64,000 nucleotides of DNA from Parapontixanthobacter aurantiacus (GCF_009827635.1 NZ_WTYW01000001.1:700001-764000), one strand, 5' to 3'. Positions 53,992 to 63,862 are shown, numbered from the stretch's first letter. Numbers and translations are program-made. The notes: generated by a model from the sequence alone, not told the origin.

Positions 53992-54876
53992 TCAGTGAGA
54001 GGATGTTTTCTCCCGATCGTCCGTCAGCCAATGCGATAGATCGCGATCTATCATGGTCTGCAATTTTTCCACCGACGGGCGGTATAGCGCGCGTGCATCG
54101 GCCCGTTCCTCATCGGTCAACTGATACTTATCTCCGTCGACCGCAAAAAGAAGATCGCGTCGTTTGAGCAGTAGCGCATTGCGCATCTTTACCGGAAGAT
54201 GAGGATAGACGAGGTTCAGAGCGCGATCGAACTGGCGAATGGTCCGATGGTATTTCGGATATTTCGTTCGGTTGGTCGTTTCCGGTTTGCGGTAATCGAA
54301 CTGGGGATCGACGCCGATATGCCGACAAATCCGTGACAGCGTGTCCGAAAGATTCTTTCTGATGTCGGTAAACAGCACGATAAGCACGTTATCCCGCCCG
54401 AAAGTGTCGAAATACGTTTCCAAGTGCTTCGCGTAATTGCCCATTTCGAACATCGTTTCGTCGCGCACAAATTCGGCGAAAGGCATCGGCCGACCCGCCC
54501 CGTTCGGCATATAGGGCCCCATGCGACTGAACGCATAGTTGTAATGCGATCGCGCCCGTTCGACCGGGTCTCGAACGCAAAATATCAGTTTAAGGTCAGG
54601 ATTGTCGGCCGCCATCAATGGCGCGACGCGCTCGGCAAGATGCAAGTAATAGGTCGATCCTTCGCCTGCGACCTGGTGCTCCGCCTTGTTCGCAAAAAGC
54701 GACTCATATTCCGACCGCGACATGCGAGGCGACATTACCTGCTTGTTCAGCGCCTCGGAGGCATAGAAATAGGGTTCTTTGGGCTCGGAAAAGAAGATGT
54801 CCGGATGCTGGCCAAGATATTTGGCAACCGCCGTCGTTGCGCATTTGGGCGCGCCTCCGATACAGAAATCGATCAT
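53992..54876 (-). CDS. sulfotransferase domain protein
   Basis: 294 aa. PAPS-dependent sulfotransferase fold: the 5'-phosphosulfate loop IGGAPKCATTAVAKYLGQHP at the N-terminus and the 3'-phosphate site IFCVRDPVERARSHYNYAF around residue 100. FVRDETMFEMGNYAKHLETYF and FTDIRKNL are typical of heparan-sulfate/NDST-like bacterial sulfotransferases that modify polysaccharides or Nod factors. Acceptor unknown. The gene is monocistronic here; its 3' end lies 45 bp from the TSUP stop. Confidence 0.85.
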   Translation of the reverse strand: MIDFCIGGAPKCATTAVAKYLGQHPDIFFSEPKEPYFYASEALNKQVMSPRMSRSEYESLFANKAEHQVAGEGSTYYLHLAERVAPLMAADNPDLKLIFCVRDPVERARSHYNYAFSRMGPYMPNGAGRPMPFAEFVRDETMFEMGNYAKHLETYFDTFGRDNVLIVLFTDIRKNLSDTLSRICRHIGVDPQFDYRKPETTNRTKYPKYHRTIRQFDRALNLVYPHLPVKMRNALLLKRRDLLFAVDGDKYQLTDEERADARALYRPSVEKLQTMIDRDLSHWLTDDREKTSSH

Positions 54877-54978
54877 CGGAAAATGCTAGACGGGCTGGAC
54901 CGCAAGAGGCAACAGTTTGCGGCGCGCAGACGAAAGTTTGCCTACGGACGGACCACTATTTCAGTTTGTCGGAAAAGG

Positions 54979-55053
54979 TGGCTCCCCGAGTTGGATTCGA
55001 ACCAACGACCAAGTGATTAACAGTCACCTACTCTACCGCTGAGCTATCGGGGA
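54979..55053 (-). tRNA. tRNA-Asn (GTT anticodon)
   Basis: The acceptor stem TCCCCGA/TCGGGGA has discriminator G and an encoded CCA. The anticodon loop CTGTTAA gives GTT; the T-arm contains GGTTCGAATCC. It lies between the sulfotransferase and nadK, all on the minus strand. Its promoter should be in 55054-55152. Confidence 0.96.
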
Positions 55054-55152
55054 ACAGCTGCGTTGCAGGACGCCGCCTATATGGTCCGCATTCGTGTTTG
55101 GCAAGCGTCCCTTTCGCGAAAATACGCCTTTCGACCCTTGCCATTGCGACAG

Positions 55153-55935
55153 TCAGGCAATGAACTGTTCCGCGACGATCCGTTCGTCCAGCGCCTGACC
55201 GGGATCGAACAGCAAGGTAAGGGCACGCTCGCGATCGATCTCGAGGCTTACCTCTGCAACATCGCGCACTTCCATCTGGTCGGCGACGACGGACACCGGC
55301 CGCTTGTCCGGTTCGCGTACGCGTAAGGTGACGCGCGATTTGTCCGGCAGGATCGCTCCGCGCCATCTGCGCGGACGAAAGGGGCTGATCGGGGTCAGGG
55401 CGAGAAGTTGCGAATCCAGGGGAAGGATCGGCCCGTTTGCCGAAAGGTTGTAGGCGGTCGAGCCGGCCGGGGTCGACAAGAGTACGCCGTCGCAAACGAG
55501 CTCGCGGATGCGGACCTTCCCATCGACTGCAATCTCTATTTTCGCCGTTTGCCGGGTTTCGCGCAGAAGCGAGACTTCGTTGATAGCGCGATAGGAAAAG
55601 GATGAACCCGCCTGCGTAGTCGCTTCCATGTTGAGCGGAGCGATACTGACCTGCCGCGCCCTTCGTACGCGTTCGACCAGCTTGTTCGGATCACGCAGGC
55701 GGTTCATCAAAAAGCCGACCGTGCCCAGGTTCAGTCCGTAAACGGGGAGGACCGCTTCGCGATCGAGCATATCGTGCAGCGTCTGCAGCATGAAACCATC
55801 GCCGCCGATGACCACGACGGCGTCGGCCTCGCTCGGATCGCACCAGTCTTGCAATTCCAACAGGCTGGTCGCTGCCTCTTGCGCGTTTTCGGTATCCGAA
55901 GCGAGCAATGCGATCTTTTCGAACTCGTCGTTCAC
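55153..55935 (-). CDS. nadK: NAD kinase
   Basis: 260 aa, the shorter alphaproteobacterial form. It phosphorylates NAD+ to NADP+. The catalytic VVIGGDGFMLQTLHD motif, GLNLGTVGFLMN and the C-terminal GG-loop region STPAGSTAYNLSANGPILP (NE/D and STA motifs) are all present. The start is GTG at 55935; ribosome-binding site not obvious. Divergent from the EAL gene, with about 138 bp between the starts. Confidence 0.94.
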   Translation of the reverse strand: MNDEFEKIALLASDTENAQEAATSLLELQDWCDPSEADAVVVIGGDGFMLQTLHDMLDREAVLPVYGLNLGTVGFLMNRLRDPNKLVERVRRARQVSIAPLNMEATTQAGSSFSYRAINEVSLLRETRQTAKIEIAVDGKVRIRELVCDGVLLSTPAGSTAYNLSANGPILPLDSQLLALTPISPFRPRRWRGAILPDKSRVTLRVREPDKRPVSVVADQMEVRDVAEVSLEIDRERALTLLFDPGQALDERIVAEQFIA

Positions 55936-56073
55936 GCGACCGCTTTTCCGAAGGAGTGTGCCATTTCGACTGCTCTAAGATATTCTGCGTGAAATGGACA
56001 ATACGGGCGAGTAAGTATATTTTCATGAGTGGGTCGGCAATGCACGCTCAAAAGGGTTTTTCCGGATCGTAAA

Positions 56074-57429
56074 ATGATGACCGTCTCGCCGAAATCGACA
56101 GGGCAGGGCAGGGAGGCTTCGGGCTTTTCTCTTGGGTCGGCTGACGCACGCGACAAATTGACTGGCCTCGCAAGCATTGCGCAGGCGCGGCAGACCATCG
56201 AAGGCTGGCGAGCGAATGCTGCCAAGCGCGACGCGCAGTTCACGATGCATGCGATGCTCGTTTCTCTGCAACGCATCGACACGATCAACGTCGCCTTCGG
56301 AGAGACGGCAGGCGATGGCGCACTTATCGAAGTGGCGCGGCGGATCACCCATTTCGCTGACGACGAATTTGCTGCAAGCGGCTGGCTGGCCGCGCGTGTG
56401 AGTGGAGGAACGTTCCTGATAGCTTCGCTCGAACGGTGCAGCCGAGAGCGTTGGCAGTGGCTTGCCGAAGCTCTGGCGGACGCGATCGCGCTTCCCGTAT
56501 CCAACGTCGTCGGGGAGGGAACCGTTCGGCTCTGGCCGAGGGTCACGCTTATGCGGTCGGTCGATCTGGACACCGATGCGCTGCTAGACCGGATGGCGAG
56601 CGCTTTTGCCGAGAAGTTCGACGGCAATGCCCGCAGGATCGCATGGGTTAGCGACGACGCGCCGATCCACAACCGATCGAGCACGCGGCTTGAGGCGGAC
56701 CTGATCGCGGCCCTCGACCGGGACGAAATAGAGATTGTCTTTCAGCCGCAATTTTCGGTTGCCGGTGAGCGCCTGATCGGGGCGGAGGCGCTCGCCCGCT
56801 GGCAGCATCCCGAACTCGGTCTGGTTGGCGCAAGCACGCTATTCACCATTGCCGAGCGGGCCGATCATGTCGCGCAGCTTTCGCGACATATCTCGGAAAA
56901 AGCTCTGCGACTTGCCTGCAAATGGCCGCAACCCATGCGCTTGTCGCTCAACATTACGCCCACAGACCTCTCATCCGGCAATTTTGCCAGAGATTTTCTC
57001 GCGATGATCGAGGAAGCAGGCTGCAAGACGAACAACATCACGGTCGAGATTACCGAGCAACTGCTGCTGACCGACCTTGTCCAGACCACCGAGACGCTCG
57101 AAGCGATAAAGGCCAAGGGCGTCAGTCTGGCGCTCGATGATTTCGGCGCAGGCTTTTGCAATTTTCGATATCTGAAAGTCCTGCCGCTCGACTACATCAA
57201 GCTCGACGGCACGATGATCGAGAATATCGAGAACGACGAACGCGACCTGTCCGTCTTTCGCGCGATCGTCGCCATGGCGAAAGCGCTCGAACTGAAGATC
57301 GTCGCGGAGGGCGTCGAGAGCGAGGAACAGCGCCGGATCATCGCACGGGAGAAATGCGACTTCTATCAGGGGTTCCTGAAATGCGAACCGCTTCGGCCCG
57401 AGAGGTTCATGGACCTTATCGGCAAGTAG
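56074..57429 (+). CDS. EAL-domain c-di-GMP phosphodiesterase with degenerate GGDEF domain
   Basis: About 451 aa. Residues 25-170 look like a GGDEF fold (DKLTGLASIAQARQ, then ARVSGGTFLIAS), but the signature GG(D/E)EF is SGGTF at residue 110, so diguanylate cyclase activity is not expected. The C-terminal EAL domain is complete: Glu238-Ala-Leu (GAEALARWQHPE), LSLNITP, VEITEQ, LDDFGAGFCNF, YIKLDG and VAEGVES, so c-di-GMP hydrolysis is likely. The start is uncertain: ATG 56074 or 56077 preferred, a longer GTG form from 56029 possible. No signal or TM segment. Confidence 0.88.
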   Translation: MMTVSPKSTGQGREASGFSLGSADARDKLTGLASIAQARQTIEGWRANAAKRDAQFTMHAMLVSLQRIDTINVAFGETAGDGALIEVARRITHFADDEFAASGWLAARVSGGTFLIASLERCSRERWQWLAEALADAIALPVSNVVGEGTVRLWPRVTLMRSVDLDTDALLDRMASAFAEKFDGNARRIAWVSDDAPIHNRSSTRLEADLIAALDRDEIEIVFQPQFSVAGERLIGAEALARWQHPELGLVGASTLFTIAERADHVAQLSRHISEKALRLACKWPQPMRLSLNITPTDLSSGNFARDFLAMIEEAGCKTNNITVEITEQLLLTDLVQTTETLEAIKAKGVSLALDDFGAGFCNFRYLKVLPLDYIKLDGTMIENIENDERDLSVFRAIVAMAKALELKIVAEGVESEEQRRIIAREKCDFYQGFLKCEPLRPERFMDLIGK

Positions 57430-57431
57430 AT

Positions 57432-60400
57432 CTACGCTGCTTCTCGTTCCCTGTTACTCTTCTTCGCGATCCCGCTCAGACCCTTGGTCAGCTGGAACAG
57501 GCCGTTCAGCCGCGATTGCGGGTCGCTCCACTTCCTGCTGATGACGAGTTTCATGTCGGGACGCAGCTTCGCCGTGTCCTTCAGGCGATCGACATAGGCA
57601 AGCAGTCCTTCGGGATCGGGAAAGTCATCTTCGTGGAAGGTCACGAGCGTGCCCGCCGCGCCGACATCGATCTTGGCAATATTTGCGGCAATGGCCTGAT
57701 GCTTGATTTCGAGAAGGCGAACGAGATTGGCGGTTGCCGAAGGGAGCGGCCCGAACCGGTCGATCATCTCGGCCGCCAGCCCCTCGATCTCGGCCTTGTC
57801 GGACGCATCGTTGAGGCGGCGATACAGCGCCATGCGAACGGCGAGATCGGGAACGTAGTCTTCGGGGATCATGATCGGTGCATCGACCGTAATCGAGGGG
57901 CTGAGTTTGCTGCGATCCTTCGCAAGACCCGCATCGCCGGCCTTGGCGGCGAGGATCGCATCCTCAAGCATCGACTGGTAGAGTTCGAAACCGACCTCGC
58001 GAATATGGCCTGATTGTTCGTCGCCGAGAAGATTGCCGGCCCCGCGAATGTCGAGATCGTGGCTGGCAAGCTGGAAACCGGCCCCGAGCGAGTCGAGATC
58101 GCTCAGCACCTTTAAACGCTTTTCGGCCACCTCGGATAGGGCGGTGTCCTGCGCATAGGTCAGACAGGCGTAGGCGCGGAGTTTTGCCCGGCCGACGCGT
58201 CCGCGCAGCTGATAGAGCTGCGCGAGCCCGAACCGGTCAGCACGATGAATGATGATCGTATTCGCGCTCGGGATGTCGAGACCGCTTTCGACGATCGTCG
58301 TCGACAGAAGGACGTCGTATTTCCGCTCGTAGAAAGCGCCCATCCGATCCTCGACTTCGGCCGGGGTCATCTGGCCGTGTGCGGTTACGAACTTCACTTC
58401 CGGAACGTTTTCCTTCAGCCAGTCGGCCAGCGGTTCCATGTCGGCGATGCGCGGCACGACGATGAAGCTCTGCCCGCCGCGATGATGTTCGCGCAATAAT
58501 GCCTCGCGAATGACGACATCGTCCCACTCGCTCACATAGGTCCGCACGGCGAGCCGGTCGATCGGCGGCGTCTGGATCGTGGAAAGTTCGCGCAAACCGG
58601 TCATGGCCATTTGCAGCGTGCGCGGGATAGGGGTCGCGGTGAGCGTCAGCATATGCACGTCGGCGCGCAATTGCTTCAGCTTCTCCTTGTGCGTCACGCC
58701 GAACCGCTGTTCCTCATCCACGATGACGAGGCCGAGATCCTTGAACTTGGTCGATTTGGAAAGGATGGCGTGCGTTCCGATGACGATGTCCATCGTTCCG
58801 TCGGCAAGCGCCTCGCGCGTTTCCTTCGTTTCCTTCGACGGGACGAGACGCGAAAGCCGACCGACCTTCAAGGGAAAGCCGGCGAACCGTTCGGTGAAAT
58901 TGGTGTAATGCTGCCGGGCGAGCAGGGTTGTGGGGGCCACGACGGCAACCTGCTTTCCGCTCATCGCGGCGACGAACGCCGCGCGCAGGGCGACTTCGGT
59001 CTTGCCGAAGCCGACATCGCCGCAGACGAGCCTGTCCATCGGCTTGCCTGCTTCCAGATCGCCGAGCACGTCGGCAATCGCGCGTTCCTGATCGTCGGTT
59101 TCTTCCCACGGAAAGCGATCGACGAACTGGTTGTAGTCGCCGTCTTCGGCATCCATCACCGGCGCCTTGCGCAAGGCACGCTGTGCCGCGGTCTTCATCA
59201 GATCGCCTGCAATCGCGCGAATGCGTTCCCTCAACTGTGCCCGGCGGCGCTGCCATGCCTCGCCGCCCAGCTTGTCCAGCATGACGCTTTCCTCGCTGCT
59301 ACCGTAGCGGCTGAGGACATCGATATTCTCTACCGGGATATAGAGTTTGTCGCCGCCCTTGTATTCGAGCATCACGCAGTCGTGCTCGCTCTTTCCCGTC
59401 TTGATCGGTTCGAGGCCGAGATACTTGCCGATGCCGTGATCGGTATGAACGACGAGATCGCCCTTCACGAGTGCCGAGAGTTCGGCGAGAAAGGCGTCGC
59501 TTCCCTTCCGCGTCTTCCTGCGGCGGACCAGGCGATCGCCGAGAATGTCCTGCTCGGTCAGGAGCTCGAGTTCGTCGTTCGAGAACCCGGTGTCGAGCGG
59601 CAGGACGAGGATCGCAGGATCGCCCTTGCGCGCCGCGCCAAGCGCTTCCTGCCAGCTGTCGGTTTCGCGCGTTGCCGTTCCCGCTTCCTTGAGGATCGAA
59701 GCAATGCGCGCCCGGCTGCCCTTCGAATAGGCCGCGAGAATGGGGCGCTTGTTCGCCTTGCGCACTTCGTCGAGGTGCTGGACGACCGCTGTGTAAACGT
59801 TTTCGCCTCGCCCGCGCTCCGGGGCGAAATCGCGGGCTGAGGTGAAGCCGAAATCCACGGCTTTCGTGCCTTCAGGCTGATCGAAGATCATCGTTCGATG
59901 GACCGGCGTATTTTCCAGCGCCGCATCGAACTCTTCAGGGGACAGATAGAGTGCTTCGGGTTTCAGTGGCCGATAGCTGCCTGCCTTCTGCCCTGCGGTT
60001 TCCTTTCGCGCCGCATAGAAGTCCGTTACATCGGCCAGCCGGTCCTGTCCGGCTTGGATCGCCGCCTGATCGATCGCGACCACGTCGTTGTCTGTGTCGA
60101 GATAATCGAACAACGTCGCGAGCTTGTCTTCGAACAGCGGAAGCCAGTGCTCCATTCCGGCAAGTCGGCGACCCTCGCTTACCGCTTGGTATAGCGGGTC
60201 CTGCGTCGCGTTGGCGCCGAACATCTCGCGATAGCGGCTGCGGAATCGCTTGATCGTATCGTCGTCGAGCAAGGCCTCGCTCGCCGACAGGAGAAGATGA
60301 CGGTCGAGCGTGCCCGTCGTCATCTGCGTATTCGGGTTGAAGGTCCGCAGGCTTTCTAGTTCGTCACCGAAGAAGTCGAGGCGAAGGCCGGCGTCGAGAC

Positions 60401-60923
60401 CGCTCGGGTAGATGTCGACGATCGACCCGCGAATGGCGTATTCGCCGGCATCGATGACCGTGTCGCTGCGAGAATAGCCTTGCCGCTGAAGAAGCGCAGC
60501 GAGGCTCTCGCGTCCGATCTCGCTGCCCGGTTTGAACTCGCGAACGTTCTCGCGGATGCGGAACGGTGTCAGCACTCTTTGCAGGACGGCATTGACCGTC
60601 GTCACGACCAGTTGCGCCGCAGACTTTCCTGTCTGCAACCGATGAAGGGCAGAAAGCCGCTGCGCGCTGATCGAAAGGGCAGGGCTGGCCCTGTCGTAAG
60701 GCAGCGAGTCCCACGCCGGGAATTCGATGATCTCGAGTTCCGGCGCGAAGTAGCGAGCAACCTCGCTGGTCACGCGCATGGCTGCCTCGTCGGTGGTCAC
60801 GAACACGGCGCGACCCTTCGCCGCGCGGGCGAGATCGGCCATGACGAGAGGCTGGCTGCCCTTGACGACGCGCGCCAGGGTCAGCGGCGAGCGGGCGGAG
60901 AGGATCTTGTCGAAATCGGGCAT
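57432..60923 (-). CDS. mfd: transcription-repair coupling factor
   Basis: 1163 aa, full length. Mfd removes stalled RNA polymerase and recruits UvrA. Order: UvrB-like N-terminal module, the RNA-polymerase-interacting (CarD-like) domain (DLVVHTDHGIGKYLGLEPI), a RecG-like translocase with Walker A GDVGFGKTEVALRAAF and Walker B DEEQRFGV, the motif VI region QLRGRVGRAKLRAYACL and the C-terminal TRCF regulatory domain. The start is MPDFDKILSAR. Its 3' end lies 2 bp from the convergent EAL gene; upstream is sdhE. Confidence 0.95.
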   Translation of the reverse strand: MPDFDKILSARSPLTLARVVKGSQPLVMADLARAAKGRAVFVTTDEAAMRVTSEVARYFAPELEIIEFPAWDSLPYDRASPALSISAQRLSALHRLQTGKSAAQLVVTTVNAVLQRVLTPFRIRENVREFKPGSEIGRESLAALLQRQGYSRSDTVIDAGEYAIRGSIVDIYPSGLDAGLRLDFFGDELESLRTFNPNTQMTTGTLDRHLLLSASEALLDDDTIKRFRSRYREMFGANATQDPLYQAVSEGRRLAGMEHWLPLFEDKLATLFDYLDTDNDVVAIDQAAIQAGQDRLADVTDFYAARKETAGQKAGSYRPLKPEALYLSPEEFDAALENTPVHRTMIFDQPEGTKAVDFGFTSARDFAPERGRGENVYTAVVQHLDEVRKANKRPILAAYSKGSRARIASILKEAGTATRETDSWQEALGAARKGDPAILVLPLDTGFSNDELELLTEQDILGDRLVRRRKTRKGSDAFLAELSALVKGDLVVHTDHGIGKYLGLEPIKTGKSEHDCVMLEYKGGDKLYIPVENIDVLSRYGSSEESVMLDKLGGEAWQRRRAQLRERIRAIAGDLMKTAAQRALRKAPVMDAEDGDYNQFVDRFPWEETDDQERAIADVLGDLEAGKPMDRLVCGDVGFGKTEVALRAAFVAAMSGKQVAVVAPTTLLARQHYTNFTERFAGFPLKVGRLSRLVPSKETKETREALADGTMDIVIGTHAILSKSTKFKDLGLVIVDEEQRFGVTHKEKLKQLRADVHMLTLTATPIPRTLQMAMTGLRELSTIQTPPIDRLAVRTYVSEWDDVVIREALLREHHRGGQSFIVVPRIADMEPLADWLKENVPEVKFVTAHGQMTPAEVEDRMGAFYERKYDVLLSTTIVESGLDIPSANTIIIHRADRFGLAQLYQLRGRVGRAKLRAYACLTYAQDTALSEVAEKRLKVLSDLDSLGAGFQLASHDLDIRGAGNLLGDEQSGHIREVGFELYQSMLEDAILAAKAGDAGLAKDRSKLSPSITVDAPIMIPEDYVPDLAVRMALYRRLNDASDKAEIEGLAAEMIDRFGPLPSATANLVRLLEIKHQAIAANIAKIDVGAAGTLVTFHEDDFPDPEGLLAYVDRLKDTAKLRPDMKLVISRKWSDPQSRLNGLFQLTKGLSGIAKKSNREREAA

Positions 60924-60975
60924 TGTTCTTCCAAGCGTCGAAACCGCGAACCGGTTTCCTCGTCGCGCGAAAATC

Positions 60976-61272
60976 CTACTTGCGGTCCGCGGCGGTAGGA
61001 CCGATGCCGACATAGTCGAGCCGTTGCATGAATTCGAGCTGTCGGCCTTCGATATGCTCGGGCGCCGGCGCGGCTTGCAACGCCCATGCCATGACGTCGA
61101 CATCGTCCTCGTCCAGCAAGGCCTCGAACCAGGCGAGTTCGGCGGCGCTCCATTCGGCAGCATAGCGATCGAAGAAGCCGCCGATCATGTAATCCGCCTC
61201 GCGCGTGCCGCGATGCCAGGCGCGAAACTTCGCGCGGGCGAACCTTCGCTTCAGATCGTCGCTTTCATGCAT
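60976..61272 (-). CDS. sdhE: FAD assembly factor SdhE (succinate dehydrogenase assembly factor 2)
   Basis: 98 aa (108 if the ATG at 61302 is used). A YgfY/Sdh5 five-helix protein that promotes covalent flavinylation of SdhA. The conserved RGTREADYMIGGFF contains the RGxxE flavinylation motif. The C-terminal half (WFEALLDEDDVDVMAWALQ) also matches. It shares its strand with mfd, starting 52 bp upstream of it, and is divergent from recG. Start codon not settled: no clear ribosome-binding site before either ATG. Confidence 0.9.
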   Translation of the reverse strand: MHESDDLKRRFARAKFRAWHRGTREADYMIGGFFDRYAAEWSAAELAWFEALLDEDDVDVMAWALQAAPAPEHIEGRQLEFMQRLDYVGIGPTAADRK

Positions 61273-61328
61273 GACAAAGGCGCCTAAGCCACTCGCAAAC
61301 ATGGCGCAAGCGCCTATAAGGACCCGCG

Positions 61329-63392
61329 ATGCGGCCGGACATTCTCAATCCCCTTTTTGCCGAAACCGATACGCTCGACGGTGTCGGACCGAAACTCAGG
61401 AAACCGCTAAAAAAGCTGGGCCTGACGCGCATCCGCGACATGATCTATCACTTGCCGGAACGCTTCGTGATGCGTCGCCGCGTCGACAGTCTCGACGAAG
61501 CGGGGATCGGCGAACAGATTATCGTCGCGCTCACCCCGACGCAGCATAAGGCGAGTTCGGGTCGCGGACCTTACCGCGTCCTGGCGCAGGACCAGATCGG
61601 CAATGTCGTCTCGCTCACCTTCTTCGGGCGGGCATCCTATTCCGCCCGCAAGCAACTTCCGGCCGGCGAGAAGCGGTGGATCGTCGGTCGGCTCGACCAA
61701 TATGGCGACATGCTGCAAATCGTGCATCCCGATCACATCCTGGACGAGCCCGACGCTTCGCTCGATCGGGTATGCGAGCCGGTCTATGCGCTGTCGGAAG
61801 GGCTCACCCAGCCGCGTATTGCCGGTCTGATCGAACAGGCGCTGACACGTACGCCCGATCTTCCTGAATGGATCGAGCCGAGCAAGGCTGCGAAGGACGA
61901 CTGGCCCGCCTGGAGAGAGGCGCTGCATCTGGCGCATCGCGGAGAGCATGAAGCGGCTCGCGAGCGCCTCGCCTACGACGAATTGCTGGCCAATAGCATC
62001 GCCTTGCTGCTGGTGCGCGCCGACAATCGCCGCCGGAAGGGAAGGGCGCTGGCCGGCGACGGGTCGCTTCGAGAAAAGCTGGCTTTGCCCTTTGCGCTGA
62101 CCGGAGCGCAGGCGCGCAGCATTCGGGAAATCGAAGGCGATCTTCAGCAGGAAGCACCGATGCTGCGACTGTTGCAGGGCGATGTCGGTGCTGGAAAGAC
62201 GGTCGTGGCTCTGAGTGCCATGCTGATCGCTGCCGAAGCCGGTGCGCAATCGGCCATGCTCGCACCGACCGAGATCCTCGCACGCCAGCATTTTGAGACA
62301 TTGCGCAGGATGGCTGCTCCCACCGGCGTCCGCATGGCGCTGCTGACCGGACGCGACAAGGGCAGGGCGCGCGAGGCCACTCTGATGGGTCTTATGGATG
62401 GCAGCATCGACATCGTTGTGGGCACTCATGCCATCTTCCAGGACACTGTCGCTTACCGCGATCTCGCTCTCGTCGTGATCGATGAACAGCACCGTTTCGG
62501 CGTTGCCCAACGCCTGATGCTCGCCAGCAAGGGCCGCCGCGCGCCGCACACGCTGGCGATGACGGCCACGCCCATTCCGCGTACCCTGACCCTCGCGCAA
62601 TATGGCGAACTCGATGTAAGCAAGCTCGACGAATTGCCGCCGGGCCGGCAGGCGATCGATACCCGCGTCGCCGGACTGGACCGGATGAGCGAGATCGTCG
62701 ACGGAGTTGCGCGTCATGTCGAGAAGGGCGGGCAGGCCTATTGGGTCTGTCCGATGGTCCGGGACAATGATGCAGTTGGCGACGACATTGCGGCAGCAGA
62801 AGCGCGCTATGCCGCCTTGCGCGAACGCTTCGGCGACGACGTTGCCCTCGTCCACGGCCAACTCGCCCCCGAAGTGAAGGATGCGGCGATGGAACGGTTC
62901 GTCGCGAACGAGGCAAAGATACTCGTCGCCACCACCGTCATCGAAGTGGGTGTGGACGTGCCCAATGCCACCCTCATGATAATCGAGCAGGCTGAGCGGT
63001 TCGGGCTTGCCCAGTTGCACCAGCTTCGCGGGAGGGTGGGACGTGGTGCCGCCAAATCCGTGTGCATGCTGCTGCGCGGCGAGACGCTGTCCGAGACAGC
63101 GCGCGAACGGCTCGCCCTGATGCGCGAGACGCAGGACGGTTTCCGGCTCGCTGAGGAGGACCTACGCCTTCGCGGTGGCGGCGAGTTGCTTGGCACGCGG
63201 CAATCGGGCGACAACGCCTTTCGGATTGCCAGCCTGGATCAGATTACGCGCTTGCTGCCAAAGGCGCATGACGATGCGCGACTTCTAATTGAACGCGATG
63301 GCGGTCTCACCGGCGAGCGAGGGGAAGCGGCGCGCATCCTTCTCTACCTGTTCGAGCGCGATTACGGCGTCCAGTTGCTGCGAGGCGGTTAG
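61329..63392 (+). CDS. recG: ATP-dependent DNA helicase RecG
   Basis: 687 aa, normal. A branched-DNA translocase that reverses stalled forks. The N-terminal wedge/OB domain (VDSLDEAGIGEQIIVALTPT) precedes the helicase core: Walker A LLQGDVGAGKTVVALSA, Walker B VVIDEQHRFGV, TATPIPRTL (motif III), RGRVGRG (motif VI), then EEDLRLRGGGELLGTRQSG. The start ATG lies 56 bp from the divergent sdhE start. The last 4 bp overlap the convergent phosphatase gene. Confidence 0.96.
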   Translation: MRPDILNPLFAETDTLDGVGPKLRKPLKKLGLTRIRDMIYHLPERFVMRRRVDSLDEAGIGEQIIVALTPTQHKASSGRGPYRVLAQDQIGNVVSLTFFGRASYSARKQLPAGEKRWIVGRLDQYGDMLQIVHPDHILDEPDASLDRVCEPVYALSEGLTQPRIAGLIEQALTRTPDLPEWIEPSKAAKDDWPAWREALHLAHRGEHEAARERLAYDELLANSIALLLVRADNRRRKGRALAGDGSLREKLALPFALTGAQARSIREIEGDLQQEAPMLRLLQGDVGAGKTVVALSAMLIAAEAGAQSAMLAPTEILARQHFETLRRMAAPTGVRMALLTGRDKGRAREATLMGLMDGSIDIVVGTHAIFQDTVAYRDLALVVIDEQHRFGVAQRLMLASKGRRAPHTLAMTATPIPRTLTLAQYGELDVSKLDELPPGRQAIDTRVAGLDRMSEIVDGVARHVEKGGQAYWVCPMVRDNDAVGDDIAAAEARYAALRERFGDDVALVHGQLAPEVKDAAMERFVANEAKILVATTVIEVGVDVPNATLMIIEQAERFGLAQLHQLRGRVGRGAAKSVCMLLRGETLSETARERLALMRETQDGFRLAEEDLRLRGGGELLGTRQSGDNAFRIASLDQITRLLPKAHDDARLLIERDGGLTGERGEAARILLYLFERDYGVQLLRGG

Positions 63393-63862
63393 GACTGCGT
63401 GGAAAAGCGGGCGACGAGCGCCTCGGCGGCAGCTGCGACATCCTCCCATGTATCGCTCAGGTGCTCTTCTCCGTCATAATAGGGGTCCGCGACGTCCGCG
63501 CCCTCGCGACCGGGAACCGCATCGAGCAACAGGCCGATACGCGCCGTCCCGTCGGTAACGTTGCGCGCCTTGACGTCCTCCAGGTTCTGCCTGTCCATCG
63601 CAAAGATATGCGTGAAGCGAGCGAAGTCCCGCGTGTGTAACTGGCGGGCGCGAAGGTTCGATATGTCGATACCGTGCTTCTGCGCTTCGGCAATGGCTCG
63701 CGGGTTGGGTGGTTTTCCGATGTGGTAGTCCGCCGTTCCCGCCGAATCGACCTCGACATCGAGGCCCGCCCGCTGGGCTGCCGCGCGAAAGGCACCTTCG
63801 GCAAGCGGAGAGCGACAGACATTGCCAAGGCATACGAACAGGACTGAATGACGATCGCTCAT
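63389..63862 (-). CDS. low-molecular-weight protein tyrosine phosphatase
   Basis: 157 aa, standard. P-loop VCLGNVCRSPLAEG: Cys11 is the nucleophile and Arg17 holds the phosphate (CX5R). The general acid is in the DPYYDG loop near residue 126. Homologues are Wzb/Etp-like phosphatases that regulate tyrosine kinases of capsule synthesis, or arsenate-reductase relatives. No BY-kinase gene is visible. The start is MSDRHSVLFVC. Convergent with recG, with overlapping stops. Confidence 0.92.
   Translation of the reverse strand: MSDRHSVLFVCLGNVCRSPLAEGAFRAAAQRAGLDVEVDSAGTADYHIGKPPNPRAIAEAQKHGIDISNLRARQLHTRDFARFTHIFAMDRQNLEDVKARNVTDGTARIGLLLDAVPGREGADVADPYYDGEEHLSDTWEDVAAAAEALVARFSTQS

Noticed and set aside
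55961-55997. Inverted repeat CCATTTC...GAAATGG in the nadK-EAL intergenic region
   Set aside because: Arms of 7 bp separated by 23 bp are within chance expectation, and no regulator or transcript boundary supports it.
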